From NCBI RefSeq assembly GCF_949820605.1, contig NZ_CATKVU010000007.1, positions 430,953 through 494,952 on the forward strand: a stretch of 64,000 nt of DNA. The letters are read 5' to 3'. The notes under the pieces were generated by a model that was given only the letters and a program-made list of their open reading frames with translations, did not search any database and was not told the DNA's origin. Below are positions 53,519-62,200 of the stretch, piece after piece. Position numbers and translations under genes: made by a program. This DNA comes from Segatella copri (GTDB taxonomy: Bacteria; Bacteroidota; Bacteroidia; Bacteroidales; Bacteroidaceae). Within the stretch, counting starts at the first letter, position 1. Every line of letters starts with the position of its first letter.

Positions 53519-53806
53519 CTATACCGATTTGATTCTGGCGATAAGCGGAACGATGGCTTTGACCTCTTCGGGACAGTAATAGAATTGGCGACCTATCTGG
53601 GTATGCCCCAAGAAACGGCGGTCACGAAGTTTTTGTAAGGTGCGCTGGCTGATGCGAAGTTGCTGGCAGACCTCATGACCTGTAAGCCATTTGTTCAGAC
53701 GCTTGCCGTTAGCCTTATGCTTCAGCAACTCAACTTTCTTTACCAAGGCATCGTATCTTGCCATCATCAAGTCGAATGCCTTCTTTTCCATTGTTACTAC
53801 TTCCAT
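53519..53806 (-). CDS. Excisionase-like HTH_17 protein
   Basis: A 95-residue paralogue of the neighbouring HTH proteins: coiled N-terminus (DLMMARYDALVKKVELLK) then the winged helix at about 42-85, WLTGHEVCQQLRISQRTLQK, FLGHTQIGRQFYYCPEEV. The N-terminus MEVVTMEKKAFDLM parallels MEVITMESPAFKML of the divergent protein at 54048, so the two arose by duplication. A minus-strand -7 box TAACTTTG is at 53841-53848. Confidence 0.8.
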   Translation of the reverse strand: MEVVTMEKKAFDLMMARYDALVKKVELLKHKANGKRLNKWLTGHEVCQQLRISQRTLQKLRDRRFLGHTQIGRQFYYCPEEVKAIVPLIARIKSV

Positions 53807-53840
53807 ATTCTCTGTTTTATTGGTTCAACAAATTCGGGTG

Positions 53841-53996
53841 CAAAGTTAATGTGTGTATGTTGAAAAACAATGAAAATGAATAACTGTGGCAGTACTTTTC
53901 TGGGGTTTGCCGACCGCTTGGCAAGAAAAATCAAGAAAATTATACGTGGGTCATTAATGAGTTGTTAAACGGGTATTTCGCAAATGATTAATTTTG
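53841..53996. promoter_or_regulatory. Divergent promoters of the ICE regulator and excision operons
   Basis: The minus-strand -7 box TAACTTTG at 53841-53848 serves the HTH genes to the left. The plus-strand box TAATTTTG at 53989-53996, followed by CCACCGA, serves the excision operon. The same TAnnTTTGCCACCGA is at 58653-58667. Confidence 0.6.
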
Positions 53997-54047
53997 CCAC
54001 CGAGAAATCAAAACAGCAAAGTTTGTAACATTTAAAACGGAATCAAA

Positions 54048-54347
54048 ATGGAAGTAATAACAATGGAAAGTCCAGCCTTTAAGATGCTGACAGAACAGAT
54101 TGCCGACGTGGCAAAGTTGGTAGCTCTCATATATTCCAATGCGAGAGAAAATACCAAAAGAAGAAGCATGGAACTTGTGCTGACAAGCAGTGATGCAGCA
54201 AGAATACTTGGGATAAGCAAGCGAACCCTGCAGCGCTTGCGCTCTACCAACAGCATCGAGTACTTCATGGTGCGCGGACAATGCAGATATAGCATCAACG
54301 CTGTACAGAAATTGATTGAGGAACGAACCATTGCCAAGGAGACATGA
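54048..54347 (+). CDS. Xis2c-like excision HTH protein
   Basis: A 99-residue HTH_17 protein (LTSSDAARILGISKRTLQRL, then VRGQCRYSINAVQKLIEE at about 46-93) with a short N-terminal helix. It is first in the operon HTH-HTH-DUF4099/DUF3945-TopB, the arrangement of xis2c-xis2d-orf3-exc in CTnDOT, where the first two are needed to excise the element. Its stop overlaps the next start (ATGAG). The assignment as the Xis2c counterpart is by order and fold. Confidence 0.8.
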   Translation: MEVITMESPAFKMLTEQIADVAKLVALIYSNARENTKRRSMELVLTSSDAARILGISKRTLQRLRSTNSIEYFMVRGQCRYSINAVQKLIEERTIAKET

Positions 54348-54703
54348 GTATGGAAGATGGAACATTGAGACGATTGGAATTATATCTGCATGACCTGCAC
54401 AAGAAGATTGACGGCATCTATGACATGCTGATGTTGAGACATGAGCGAAGCGGAGAGGACAAGGGATGCTCTGGCATCAACGAGAAATTGCTCGACAACC
54501 AGGATCTCTGTCTTTTGTTTCAAATTTCTCCCCGTTCCCTGCAACGCTACCGCAGTCTGGGAGTGCTTCCCTACAAGCGGCTGGGACAGAAGACCTACTA
54601 CACGGAGGAAGACGTGAAGCAATTTATCAAGAACAACGTGAAGGATTTCAATCAGGAGAATGTAGAGCATTATATGACTCGCATTCACCAAAAATTCAAA
54701 TAA
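54344..54703 (+). CDS. Xis2d-like excision HTH protein
   Basis: A 119-residue protein: coiled-coil N-terminus (LRRLELYLHDLHKKIDGIYDMLM), then the winged helix at about 46-95 (LDNQDLCLLFQISPRSLQRY, LGQKTYYTEEDVKQFI). By position it corresponds to Xis2d of CTnDOT. It overlaps the upstream HTH gene by 4 bp and is followed after 31 bp by the DUF3945 gene, with TATTCACCATTAAAC in that gap, a variant of the ICE leader motif. Confidence 0.8.
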   Translation: MSMEDGTLRRLELYLHDLHKKIDGIYDMLMLRHERSGEDKGCSGINEKLLDNQDLCLLFQISPRSLQRYRSLGVLPYKRLGQKTYYTEEDVKQFIKNNVKDFNQENVEHYMTRIHQKFK

Positions 54704-54734
54704 CAAAAGTATTCACCATTAAACATTTACAATT

Positions 54735-56393
54735 ATGGGACAAAAGAAAAAGAGTGATGAACAGGACGTGCTGGTAGTCCGTGACGAAAAGACGGGCGAG
54801 ATCAGCGTCGTCGCCGGACTCAGCAGAGACGGCACACCGAAGCGAGCACCCGCCAAGGCGGAGAACACGTCCGACTTCCTGCGTTTTGACCGCAACAGTG
54901 ACTTGATGGACAGTTTCTTTAGAAACTTCTTCCGCCAGTGCAAGGAGCCAAGCCGATTCGGATTCTATCGCATAGCGGCAGACCAGGTGGAAAACCTGCT
55001 TGGCGTGATGAAGGAGTTGCTGAAAGATCCGGAGGCTAACAAGGAGATTCTTTCTGCCCACAAGGTTGACACCTCCAATTATGAGAAAGAGGCAAAGCAA
55101 TCGGAAGGTCAGGCGAAAGAAACCGCATCATCGGACGATGCGTCCAAGACGCAAGCTAACACCGAAAAAGAGAATGTATCATCTGAACAAACCAACGAAA
55201 AAGAGAACGACATGGAACAGAAACCAGAACAGACCGCAACCGAACAGCAGGCACAGACCGCTCCGGGTGTAAAGCAGAACCTCATTAGTGGTAACGATGT
55301 GAACCTGCAGGAACTTGGTGCCAAATATGGCATAGACTTCAACAGTATGAATGAGAAGGATATGAAAGCCCTGCTCAACTACGGCAAGACGGGGCTTGTG
55401 ATTGTGAAGCCGACCTTCGGCGGTGAACAGATAGAGATACAGGCCCGTCTGTCATTCCGTAAGGACGATAACGACCAGTTGCAACTCGTGCCGCATTTCG
55501 TGCGCAACGAGCCAAAACTCGATGTCGCTTACAAAGGCTATACCTTCACTCCAGAGGACAAGAAGAACCTGTTGCAGAACGGTAACCTCGGAAAGGTAGT
55601 GGATTTCCCCGACAAGAACACAGGTGAACTGCGTCCTCATTTCATCAGTATCGACCGTCTCACCAATGAGATTGTGGACATCCCTACCAACAAGGTGCGC
55701 ATACCCGATACCATCGGCAAGACACCTATTACCAAGGACGACAAGAGAGTGCTCTACTCAGGTATTCCGCTTCGTAAGGAGATTGAGCTTGCCAACGGGC
55801 GCAAGTTTACACCGCTGCTGCAGGTGAATGTGGAACAGCGTGGCGTGGAGTTCGTGCCTGGCAGCACAAGACAGGCGCAAGGTCAGAAACAGAATGGAGA
55901 CAAGAAGCAAACCGCTGACAAGCAGGAGCAGAAGGCAGAAGGTGATGTGGGTGGTCAGAAGAAGCAGCAAGATCCCAACCACTGGCTCAATGAGGATGGA
56001 ACCATCCGCCGACTCAACACCTATTTCAAGAAGGAACTGACCGAGCAGCAGAAGGACGACTATGTGGCAGGCAAGACCATCGAGATCAAGGAAGTGCCGA
56101 ACAAGAACGGCAGCGGTACCTATACCGCCTACGTGAAGTTCGATTTCGACAAGATGCAGCCACGTTCCTACCGCAACAATCCAGACATCAAACAGGCAAA
56201 GGAACAGATTCCTACCAACGAGAACAAGGTACAAGTCGCCGTCAACGAGCAGGGCAAGACCCATGAGGCAACCAAGCACACCAAGGAGCCGCTGAGTCCG
56301 GGACAGTCTGCGCCAAAGAACGAAAAGCAGCAGAAGGAACAGAGCGCCGAGGAACAGAAGCCAAAGAGAAAGGCAAGAAGCGTGAAGATGTAG
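54735..56393 (+). CDS. DUF4099/DUF3945 protein (orf3-like)
   Basis: A 552-residue hydrophilic protein. Residues 1-110 are an N-terminal domain (VVRDEKTGEISVVAGLSRDG, FLRFDRNSDLMDSFFRNF), 115-175 a Gln/Glu/Thr-rich linker, 185-235 a DUF4099-like block (LQELGAKYGIDFNSMNEKDM), then two DUF3945-type segments (GKTGLVIVKPTFGGEQIEIQ; YFKKELTEQQKDDYVAGKTI), ending in a Lys/Gln-rich tail. The molecular role is unknown; in CTnDOT the equivalent orf3 lies between xis2d and exc and is not essential to excision in published work as I recall it. Confidence 0.8.
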   Translation: MGQKKKSDEQDVLVVRDEKTGEISVVAGLSRDGTPKRAPAKAENTSDFLRFDRNSDLMDSFFRNFFRQCKEPSRFGFYRIAADQVENLLGVMKELLKDPEANKEILSAHKVDTSNYEKEAKQSEGQAKETASSDDASKTQANTEKENVSSEQTNEKENDMEQKPEQTATEQQAQTAPGVKQNLISGNDVNLQELGAKYGIDFNSMNEKDMKALLNYGKTGLVIVKPTFGGEQIEIQARLSFRKDDNDQLQLVPHFVRNEPKLDVAYKGYTFTPEDKKNLLQNGNLGKVVDFPDKNTGELRPHFISIDRLTNEIVDIPTNKVRIPDTIGKTPITKDDKRVLYSGIPLRKEIELANGRKFTPLLQVNVEQRGVEFVPGSTRQAQGQKQNGDKKQTADKQEQKAEGDVGGQKKQQDPNHWLNEDGTIRRLNTYFKKELTEQQKDDYVAGKTIEIKEVPNKNGSGTYTAYVKFDFDKMQPRSYRNNPDIKQAKEQIPTNENKVQVAVNEQGKTHEATKHTKEPLSPGQSAPKNEKQQKEQSAEEQKPKRKARSVKM

Positions 56394-56491
56394 TTGCCGC
56401 CACTTGATCCACAGAGTTAATCATCCATCATAACAACCGACATCTGCGACCGTCTATCCCACGGTTGCGGATGTCACAAAAACAACAGACA

Positions 56492-58648
56492 ATGAAGACA
56501 ATCATCGCAGAGAAACCAAGTGTAGCCAAGGAAATCGCCCACATTGTAGGAGCTGACAAGCGTGAGGAAGGCTATATGCAGGGCAATGGCTATTATGTGA
56601 CATGGGCATTCGGACATTTAGTGCAGCCAGCCATGCCGGAAACCTACGGCATGAAGGGATTCCATGCGGAGAATCTGCCTGTGATTCCCGACCCGTTCGT
56701 TCTTGTTCCCCGACAAGTCAAGACAGAGAACGGCTACAAACCAGATGCAGGTGTGCTTGCCCAGATAAAAATTATCGGCAAGCTGTTTGACAGCAGTGAG
56801 CGCATTATTGTAGCAACCGATGCCGGACGTGAGGGAGAGTTGATTTTCCGATACCTCTATGCGTATCTTGGTTGCAGGAAACCTTTCGACCGTCTCTGGA
56901 TCAGTTCGCTTACGGACACCGCCATCCGTGAGGGACTTCTGAACCTCAAGGATGGCAAGGAGTATGACAATCTCTATCATGCAGCGAAGGCACGAAGTGA
57001 GGCAGACTGGCTCGTCGGCATCAACGGCACGCAGGCCCTGACGATAGCCGCAGGACGTGGCACCTATTCCGTAGGTCGTGTGCAGACTCCGACCCTTGGC
57101 ATGGTGTGCGAACGCTATTGGGAACACAAGCGTTTCGAGTCGAAACCGTTCTGGCAGGTACACTTCGGTGTGGTTGATGCAGACAGTGGCAATATACTGA
57201 AGTTCACATCTGCCAACCGATGGACAGACAAAGCTACCGCAACCGATATATATAATAAGGTGAAAGAAACAGGTTCTGTCATCATCACAAAGATCGCAAC
57301 CAAGCGAAAGGTGGAGAAGGCACCGCTCCTTTACGACCTCACCACCTTGCAGAAAGAAGCCAACTCCCAGCATGGCTTCACGGCAGAGCATACACTCTCC
57401 ATCGCCCAGAAACTCTACGAGGCAAAGTTCATCACCTATCCAAGAACATCAAGCCGCTATATCTCGGATGATGTATTTGCCACCCTTCCCAAACTCTTCA
57501 AGAATCTGGAGAATCATTCGGAATATGGAGAAAAAGTGAAACTCTTGCCTGGCAGTGAGGACTACAGCAAGAACAGCGTGAATGCCGCCAAGGTGACCGA
57601 TCACCATGCCCTGCTCATCACAGAAAATGCAGCCATTGGTCTTTTCAAGGACGAGAAGATCGTTTATGACATGATATTGTGCCGGATGATTGAAGCGTTC
57701 TCAGCAGACTGCATCAAGGACATCACATCAGTATCGGCGCAAGTGGATCATGACGTCGAATTTGGCATCAGTGGCTCCATCATCCGACAGACTGGCTGGC
57801 GAGCGTTGTCGCTCAAGGAAAAGAACAAAAGGCAGGACAAGGATGCAGGCGCAACAGACAATGAGTTCAAGGAGCAAGTCATTCCCAACTGGCAAGAAGG
57901 ACAGCATATCACTCTTTCTGGCTGCACCATCACGGAGGGCAAGACCAAACCGAAGCCTTTGCATACGGAATCCACATTGCTTGCAGCAATGGAGACCGCA
58001 GGCAAAGAGATAGAAGATGATACGATGCGCCAGGCAATGAAGGACAGCGGTATTGGCACACCTGCCACACGTGCCGCCATCATCGAAACCCTGCTCAAAC
58101 GAGAGTATATGGTGCGCCAGCAGAAGAAACTTGTGCCGACGGAAAAAGGACTCGCCCTGCATTCCGTGGTGAAGAACATGGCGATTGCCAATGTGGAGAT
58201 GACGGGCAAATGGGAGGCGGAACTTGCCAAGATTGAACGAGGTGAAGCAAGTGCAGACGGGTTCACCCATAGTATCGAAGGTTATACCCGTGAAATCACT
58301 GCGGAATTGTTAGGTTGTGACAGACTTTTCAGCCACAAGGATTCCGGCTGCCAGTGTCCTAAATGCAAGCAAGGTACCATGCAGTTCTTCGGAAAGGTAG
58401 TAAGATGCAGCAACAAGGAGTGCGGTATGCCAGTGTTCAAGCAGGTAGCAGGAAAGTTGCTCACTGATGCCGACATCACCGACTTGCTCACCAAGGGCAA
58501 GACCAGAACGCTCAATGGTTTCACCAGCAAGCAAGGCAAATCGTTCTCCGCAGCCATTGCCTTTGACGAGAATTTCAACACGAAATTCGTCTTTGCAGAG
58601 CACAAAACAGCAGAAAAGCGAGGAAATGTGAAGAGATACAAGAAATAG
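56492..58648 (+). CDS. topB: Topoisomerase III of the ICE (Exc-like)
   Basis: A 718-residue type IA topoisomerase. TOPRIM domain at 1-150: MKTIIAEKPSVAKEIA, then ATDAGREGELIFRYLY with the DxD-type acids. Active-site tyrosine in KFITYPRTSSRYIS (about 317). The C-terminal zinc-finger-like segment has CQCPKCKQG and CSNKECGMPVF. I start at ATG 56492 because MKTIIAEKPS is the family start; in-frame ATG 56471 and TTG 56465 are upstream. It ends the excision operon as exc does in CTnDOT, a protein known to have topoisomerase activity. Confidence 0.94.
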   Translation: MKTIIAEKPSVAKEIAHIVGADKREEGYMQGNGYYVTWAFGHLVQPAMPETYGMKGFHAENLPVIPDPFVLVPRQVKTENGYKPDAGVLAQIKIIGKLFDSSERIIVATDAGREGELIFRYLYAYLGCRKPFDRLWISSLTDTAIREGLLNLKDGKEYDNLYHAAKARSEADWLVGINGTQALTIAAGRGTYSVGRVQTPTLGMVCERYWEHKRFESKPFWQVHFGVVDADSGNILKFTSANRWTDKATATDIYNKVKETGSVIITKIATKRKVEKAPLLYDLTTLQKEANSQHGFTAEHTLSIAQKLYEAKFITYPRTSSRYISDDVFATLPKLFKNLENHSEYGEKVKLLPGSEDYSKNSVNAAKVTDHHALLITENAAIGLFKDEKIVYDMILCRMIEAFSADCIKDITSVSAQVDHDVEFGISGSIIRQTGWRALSLKEKNKRQDKDAGATDNEFKEQVIPNWQEGQHITLSGCTITEGKTKPKPLHTESTLLAAMETAGKEIEDDTMRQAMKDSGIGTPATRAAIIETLLKREYMVRQQKKLVPTEKGLALHSVVKNMAIANVEMTGKWEAELAKIERGEASADGFTHSIEGYTREITAELLGCDRLFSHKDSGCQCPKCKQGTMQFFGKVVRCSNKECGMPVFKQVAGKLLTDADITDLLTKGKTRTLNGFTSKQGKSFSAAIAFDENFNTKFVFAEHKTAEKRGNVKRYKK

Positions 58649-58652
58649 TTTG

Positions 58653-58758
58653 TACCTTTGCCACCGAAACATGGTTCATAAATGGTGTCTTGATTCAGGA
58701 TGCTTTTATTTACTGTGGATTAAGTGGCGGCACTCGGAGGGATACCGAGTGCCTTTTT
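58653..58758 (+). promoter_or_regulatory. Promoter and leader terminator (attenuator candidate) of the DUF1896-methylase/helicase operon
   Basis: -7 box TACCTTTG at 58653-58660. About 70 nt into the transcript lies an intrinsic terminator: GGCACTCGG 58729-58737, CCGAGTGCC 58745-58753, then TTTTT. TGGATTAAGTGG (58716-58727) and its exact complement (58804-58815) flank it and could pair instead, across the terminator. Confidence 0.6.
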
Positions 58759-58797
58759 CTTGCTTTCAACAAACATCAACCGCCATCCACGGTTTAT

Positions 58798-58815
58798 TAT
58801 TCACCACTTAATCCA
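58798..58815 (+). repeat. Conserved ICE leader motif TATTCACCACTTAATCCA
   Basis: Exact copy of the minus-strand motif at 53437-53454, here 12 bp before the DUF1896 ATG. A shorter form is at 54710-54720. Confidence 0.7.
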
Positions 58816-58827
58816 TTCAACAGACAA

Positions 58828-59277
58828 ATGAACAGAAAGAAACAGGCACAGACAGAACTGTCCTATTACGGACTGTACCTCTTGAACCACCTCAGAGAAA
58901 ACCGTTTTCCACAAGCCAGCGATGCGGACTTTATCCGCGAACGTGCAGACCATGCCGCAGAAGTATATGAGCAGGCACGGCGTGATGCCCTCTTTGCCGA
59001 TGCGGCACAAGAGCTTGCCATGTCAGCATTACTGAAAGGTCTCCATATTTCCAAGTACAGCATCCTGTATGATGTTGTTGACAGTGAGTTTCCCCTGGAG
59101 GTAGCAGTAGAAGACCAGGAAGCGTTTGTCAAGAACCTCCTGCCTTTGGTTGACAACGTGTATTCCATTTACGACCTCACCGATGACAATTTTGCCCAGT
59201 CACCGGACTATGACCAGCTCTATACAGAGTTGACGGGAGCCGTTGCCCTTTTCATAGAGTCAAATGGCATACAATAG
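58828..59277 (+). CDS. DUF1896 protein of the ICE
   Basis: A 149-residue soluble, mostly helical protein ([20 protein letters not shown], then [20 protein letters not shown]) of a family found in Bacteroidota conjugative transposons; the function is unknown. A longer frame from 58690 runs through the leader terminator and is not the gene; the ATG at 58828 follows the conserved leader motif. Its last 14 bases overlap the start of the methylase/helicase gene, indicating translational coupling. Confidence 0.85.
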   Translation: MNRKKQAQTELSYYGLYLLNHLRENRFPQASDADFIRERADHAAEVYEQARRDALFADAAQELAMSALLKGLHISKYSILYDVVDSEFPLEVAVEDQEAFVKNLLPLVDNVYSIYDLTDDNFAQSPDYDQLYTELTGAVALFIESNGIQ

Positions 59278-62200
59278 AAAACAACGTCTGAACGACAACA
59301 TCAAGGCGATAGAGACGGCATTCATCCTTGACAGGGAACAGCGCACGCCGACTGCCCGTGAGCGTCTCCTTCTGGAGCGTTACTGCGGATTCGGGGGATT
59401 GAAGTGCATCCTGAACCCTGCCAGGGAACTGGCGGATGCCGTCCATTGGGCAAAGTCAGACCTTGAATTGTTTGCTCTAACAGTGGAGCTGCATAGACTT
59501 ATCCGTGAAAACAGCAAGAATGAAAGCGAGTACAAACAGTTGATGGACAGTCTGAAACAGTCTGTCCTCACGGCATTCTACACGCCGTCAGCCATTACAG
59601 AGGCTTTGGTGGATGTGTTGAAAGAGCATCAGATCATCCCCGAAAAGGTGCTTGAACCCTCGGCAGGCATCGGAGCTTTTGTCGATTCCGTCTTGGATAA
59701 CAATCCCAAGGCAGACATTATGGCATTTGAAAAAGACCTGCTTACGGGAAAGATACTCCGCCATCTGCACCCGGAGCAGAAAGTGCGCATAGAGGGATTC
59801 GAGAAGATAGAAAAGCCTTTCAATGACTACTTCGACCTCGCCATCTCAAATATTCCCTTTGGCGATGTTGCCGTGTTTGATCCGTCCTATACAGCCATGA
59901 AAGGCATGAGGGCTCTTGTCACCAGACGCATACACAACTACTTCTTTGTCAAGGCTCTTGATACGGTAAGGGACGGCGGGTTGGTTGCCTTCATCACCTC
60001 ACAAGGCGTATTGAATGCCAAAAACAACAGTGCCGCGCGTTTTATGATGCTCTATCATGCAGATCTCGTGTCAGCGATTCGTCTTCCCAACAACCTGTTC
60101 ACGGAAAATGCCAATACGGAAGTGGGCAGTGACCTCATTATTCTGCAGAAAAATACCCAAAAGGAGTCACTGCGAGGAGACGACAACCTGCTTGATACCG
60201 TCTATAATGACGAGAACCGCATTCCGACAAGCAACTACTTTCTGGAGCATCCGGAACGCATTATCCATACAACAGCAAAGTTGGATACTGACCCGTTCGG
60301 CAAACCTGCAATGATATACACGCATGAGGATGGTGTGGAAGGCATTGTAGAGGATTTGCGAAGGATGCTCCATGAAGACTTTAAGAAGAACCTCAATTTG
60401 AGCCGATACTTGGGGATAGAGGAAACAAAGGCTGAGGAAGTTAAGGAGGTTGAAGGAACAGAAAAGATAGAAAAAACAGAGAAGATGAAGCCGTCCATTG
60501 AGGAAAAGCAGAACGATACGGTAGTATCCTTGCAAAAGCAGGAAAAGCCTACTGATGATGCTGAGCTATCCCAAAAGTCTAATCATCAGCAGCCACCAGT
60601 CCAAATGACTCTGTTTGACCTTTGGGGAATGGAAGAAGAAAAACGTCTGACTGTCCATGCTACAAAGAAGAAAGCAGAGGTAACAGTGGGAGCTGTCGCC
60701 AAGAAAGTGTCAAGGAAGAAAGCAAGTCCGTTGGTAAAAAGCGTCAATCCGACTTTTGAAGTTGTGACAAAGCCTGTGGAAAAAGAAGAAAAGCCTTCGT
60801 TGACAGATGCAAAAGATCAGGAAACAGCACAGGAGACAAAACCAATCCTGCCTGGGGATGAGCCATACGCAAGCATCTCTTGGGAAGAGAATCCGCCAAT
60901 CAACGGCTTTTACGAGATGATGATGACCATGGCTCCCGAAGACAGGGTGCTGCTGCGCCAAAAGGCGGAACTGCACCGTCAGGAACAGCTCAAGGCTTTG
61001 GGCGTTGAAGATACGCTTGATCCGAAGTTCAAGCCGCCGATGGAACCGATAGAAGTTCTCAAAGTTCAAATCGGGCATGGGCAGTCGAAAGGGAATGAGG
61101 CAAAAGAAGATTCCAAGACTCAGAGCACATTGGAAGAAACAAATCATGAGCGAGAACAACAAAAAGAGCAAGAAAGAAAGCGGGAAGAGCAGGCAAAGAA
61201 GAAAGAGGATGCTATGAAGCCCCGTCCATTTGATGAGAAACTGGAAAGTTTTCATCGTGAGGGTTCTATGGTGCTCGACTCTGCCAAAAACATCGGTGTA
61301 TTGAAAGACCTTACCAAGTATGGTGCTACCTTCATGCCGTTGGATCTGAATATGGAGCAGAAAGAAAAGGCAGTCTTGTATATCGCCCTCCGTGATGCCT
61401 ATCAGAAACTTTACACCTATGAAGCGGAAGAACAGACGGAAAACAAGCAGATGCGTGAGAGTCTGAATGTCTATTATGATGCTTTCTTCATTCGCTTCGG
61501 CAACCTCAATGCCAAGCAGAACGTGAAGTTCATCCTTATGGATGCCTCAGGGCGCGACATGCTGTCGTTGGAACGGGTAGAAAACGGACAGTTCACAAAA
61601 TCTGACATCTTCGACCACCCGGTCTCTTTTTCGCTTGACGAGGTCAGTCATGTGGATTCTCCAGAGGAAGCGCTCACCGCCTCGCTCAACAAGTTCGGCC
61701 GTATCGACTTGCCGTATATGACAGAATTATCGGATATGCCGGAACAGGAACTGACGGAAGCGCTTAAAGGGCGCATCTATTACAATCCGCTCATAGATGG
61801 CTACGAGATAGCCGACCGCTTCATTGCTGGCAATGTCATAGAGAAAGCGGAGCGTATAGAAGAATGGCTGAAGGAAAATCCCGACCATGCAATCGTGAGG
61901 GAGTCGTTGGAAGCCTTGAAGGCAAGCATTCCCGAACCGATAGCCTTTGAGGACCTGGACTTCAACTTCGGTGAGCGTTGGATACCTACAGGTGTGTATT
62001 CCGCTTACATGAGCCACCTCTTCAATACACAGGTCAGCATCGTCTATTCTGACAGCATGGACGAATATTCGGCAAAATGCAGTATGAAGACCATGGCCAT
62101 CACGGATGAGTATATGGTGAAGGGATATTACCGCAACTATGACGGCATGAGTCTTCTGAAACATGCCCTGCACAACACTTGTCCCGACATGATGAAGAGC

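Noticed and set aside
58690..58827. Longer N-terminus for the DUF1896 protein
   Set aside because: It would translate through the promoter-proximal terminator and the conserved leader; the family begins at MNRKKQ.
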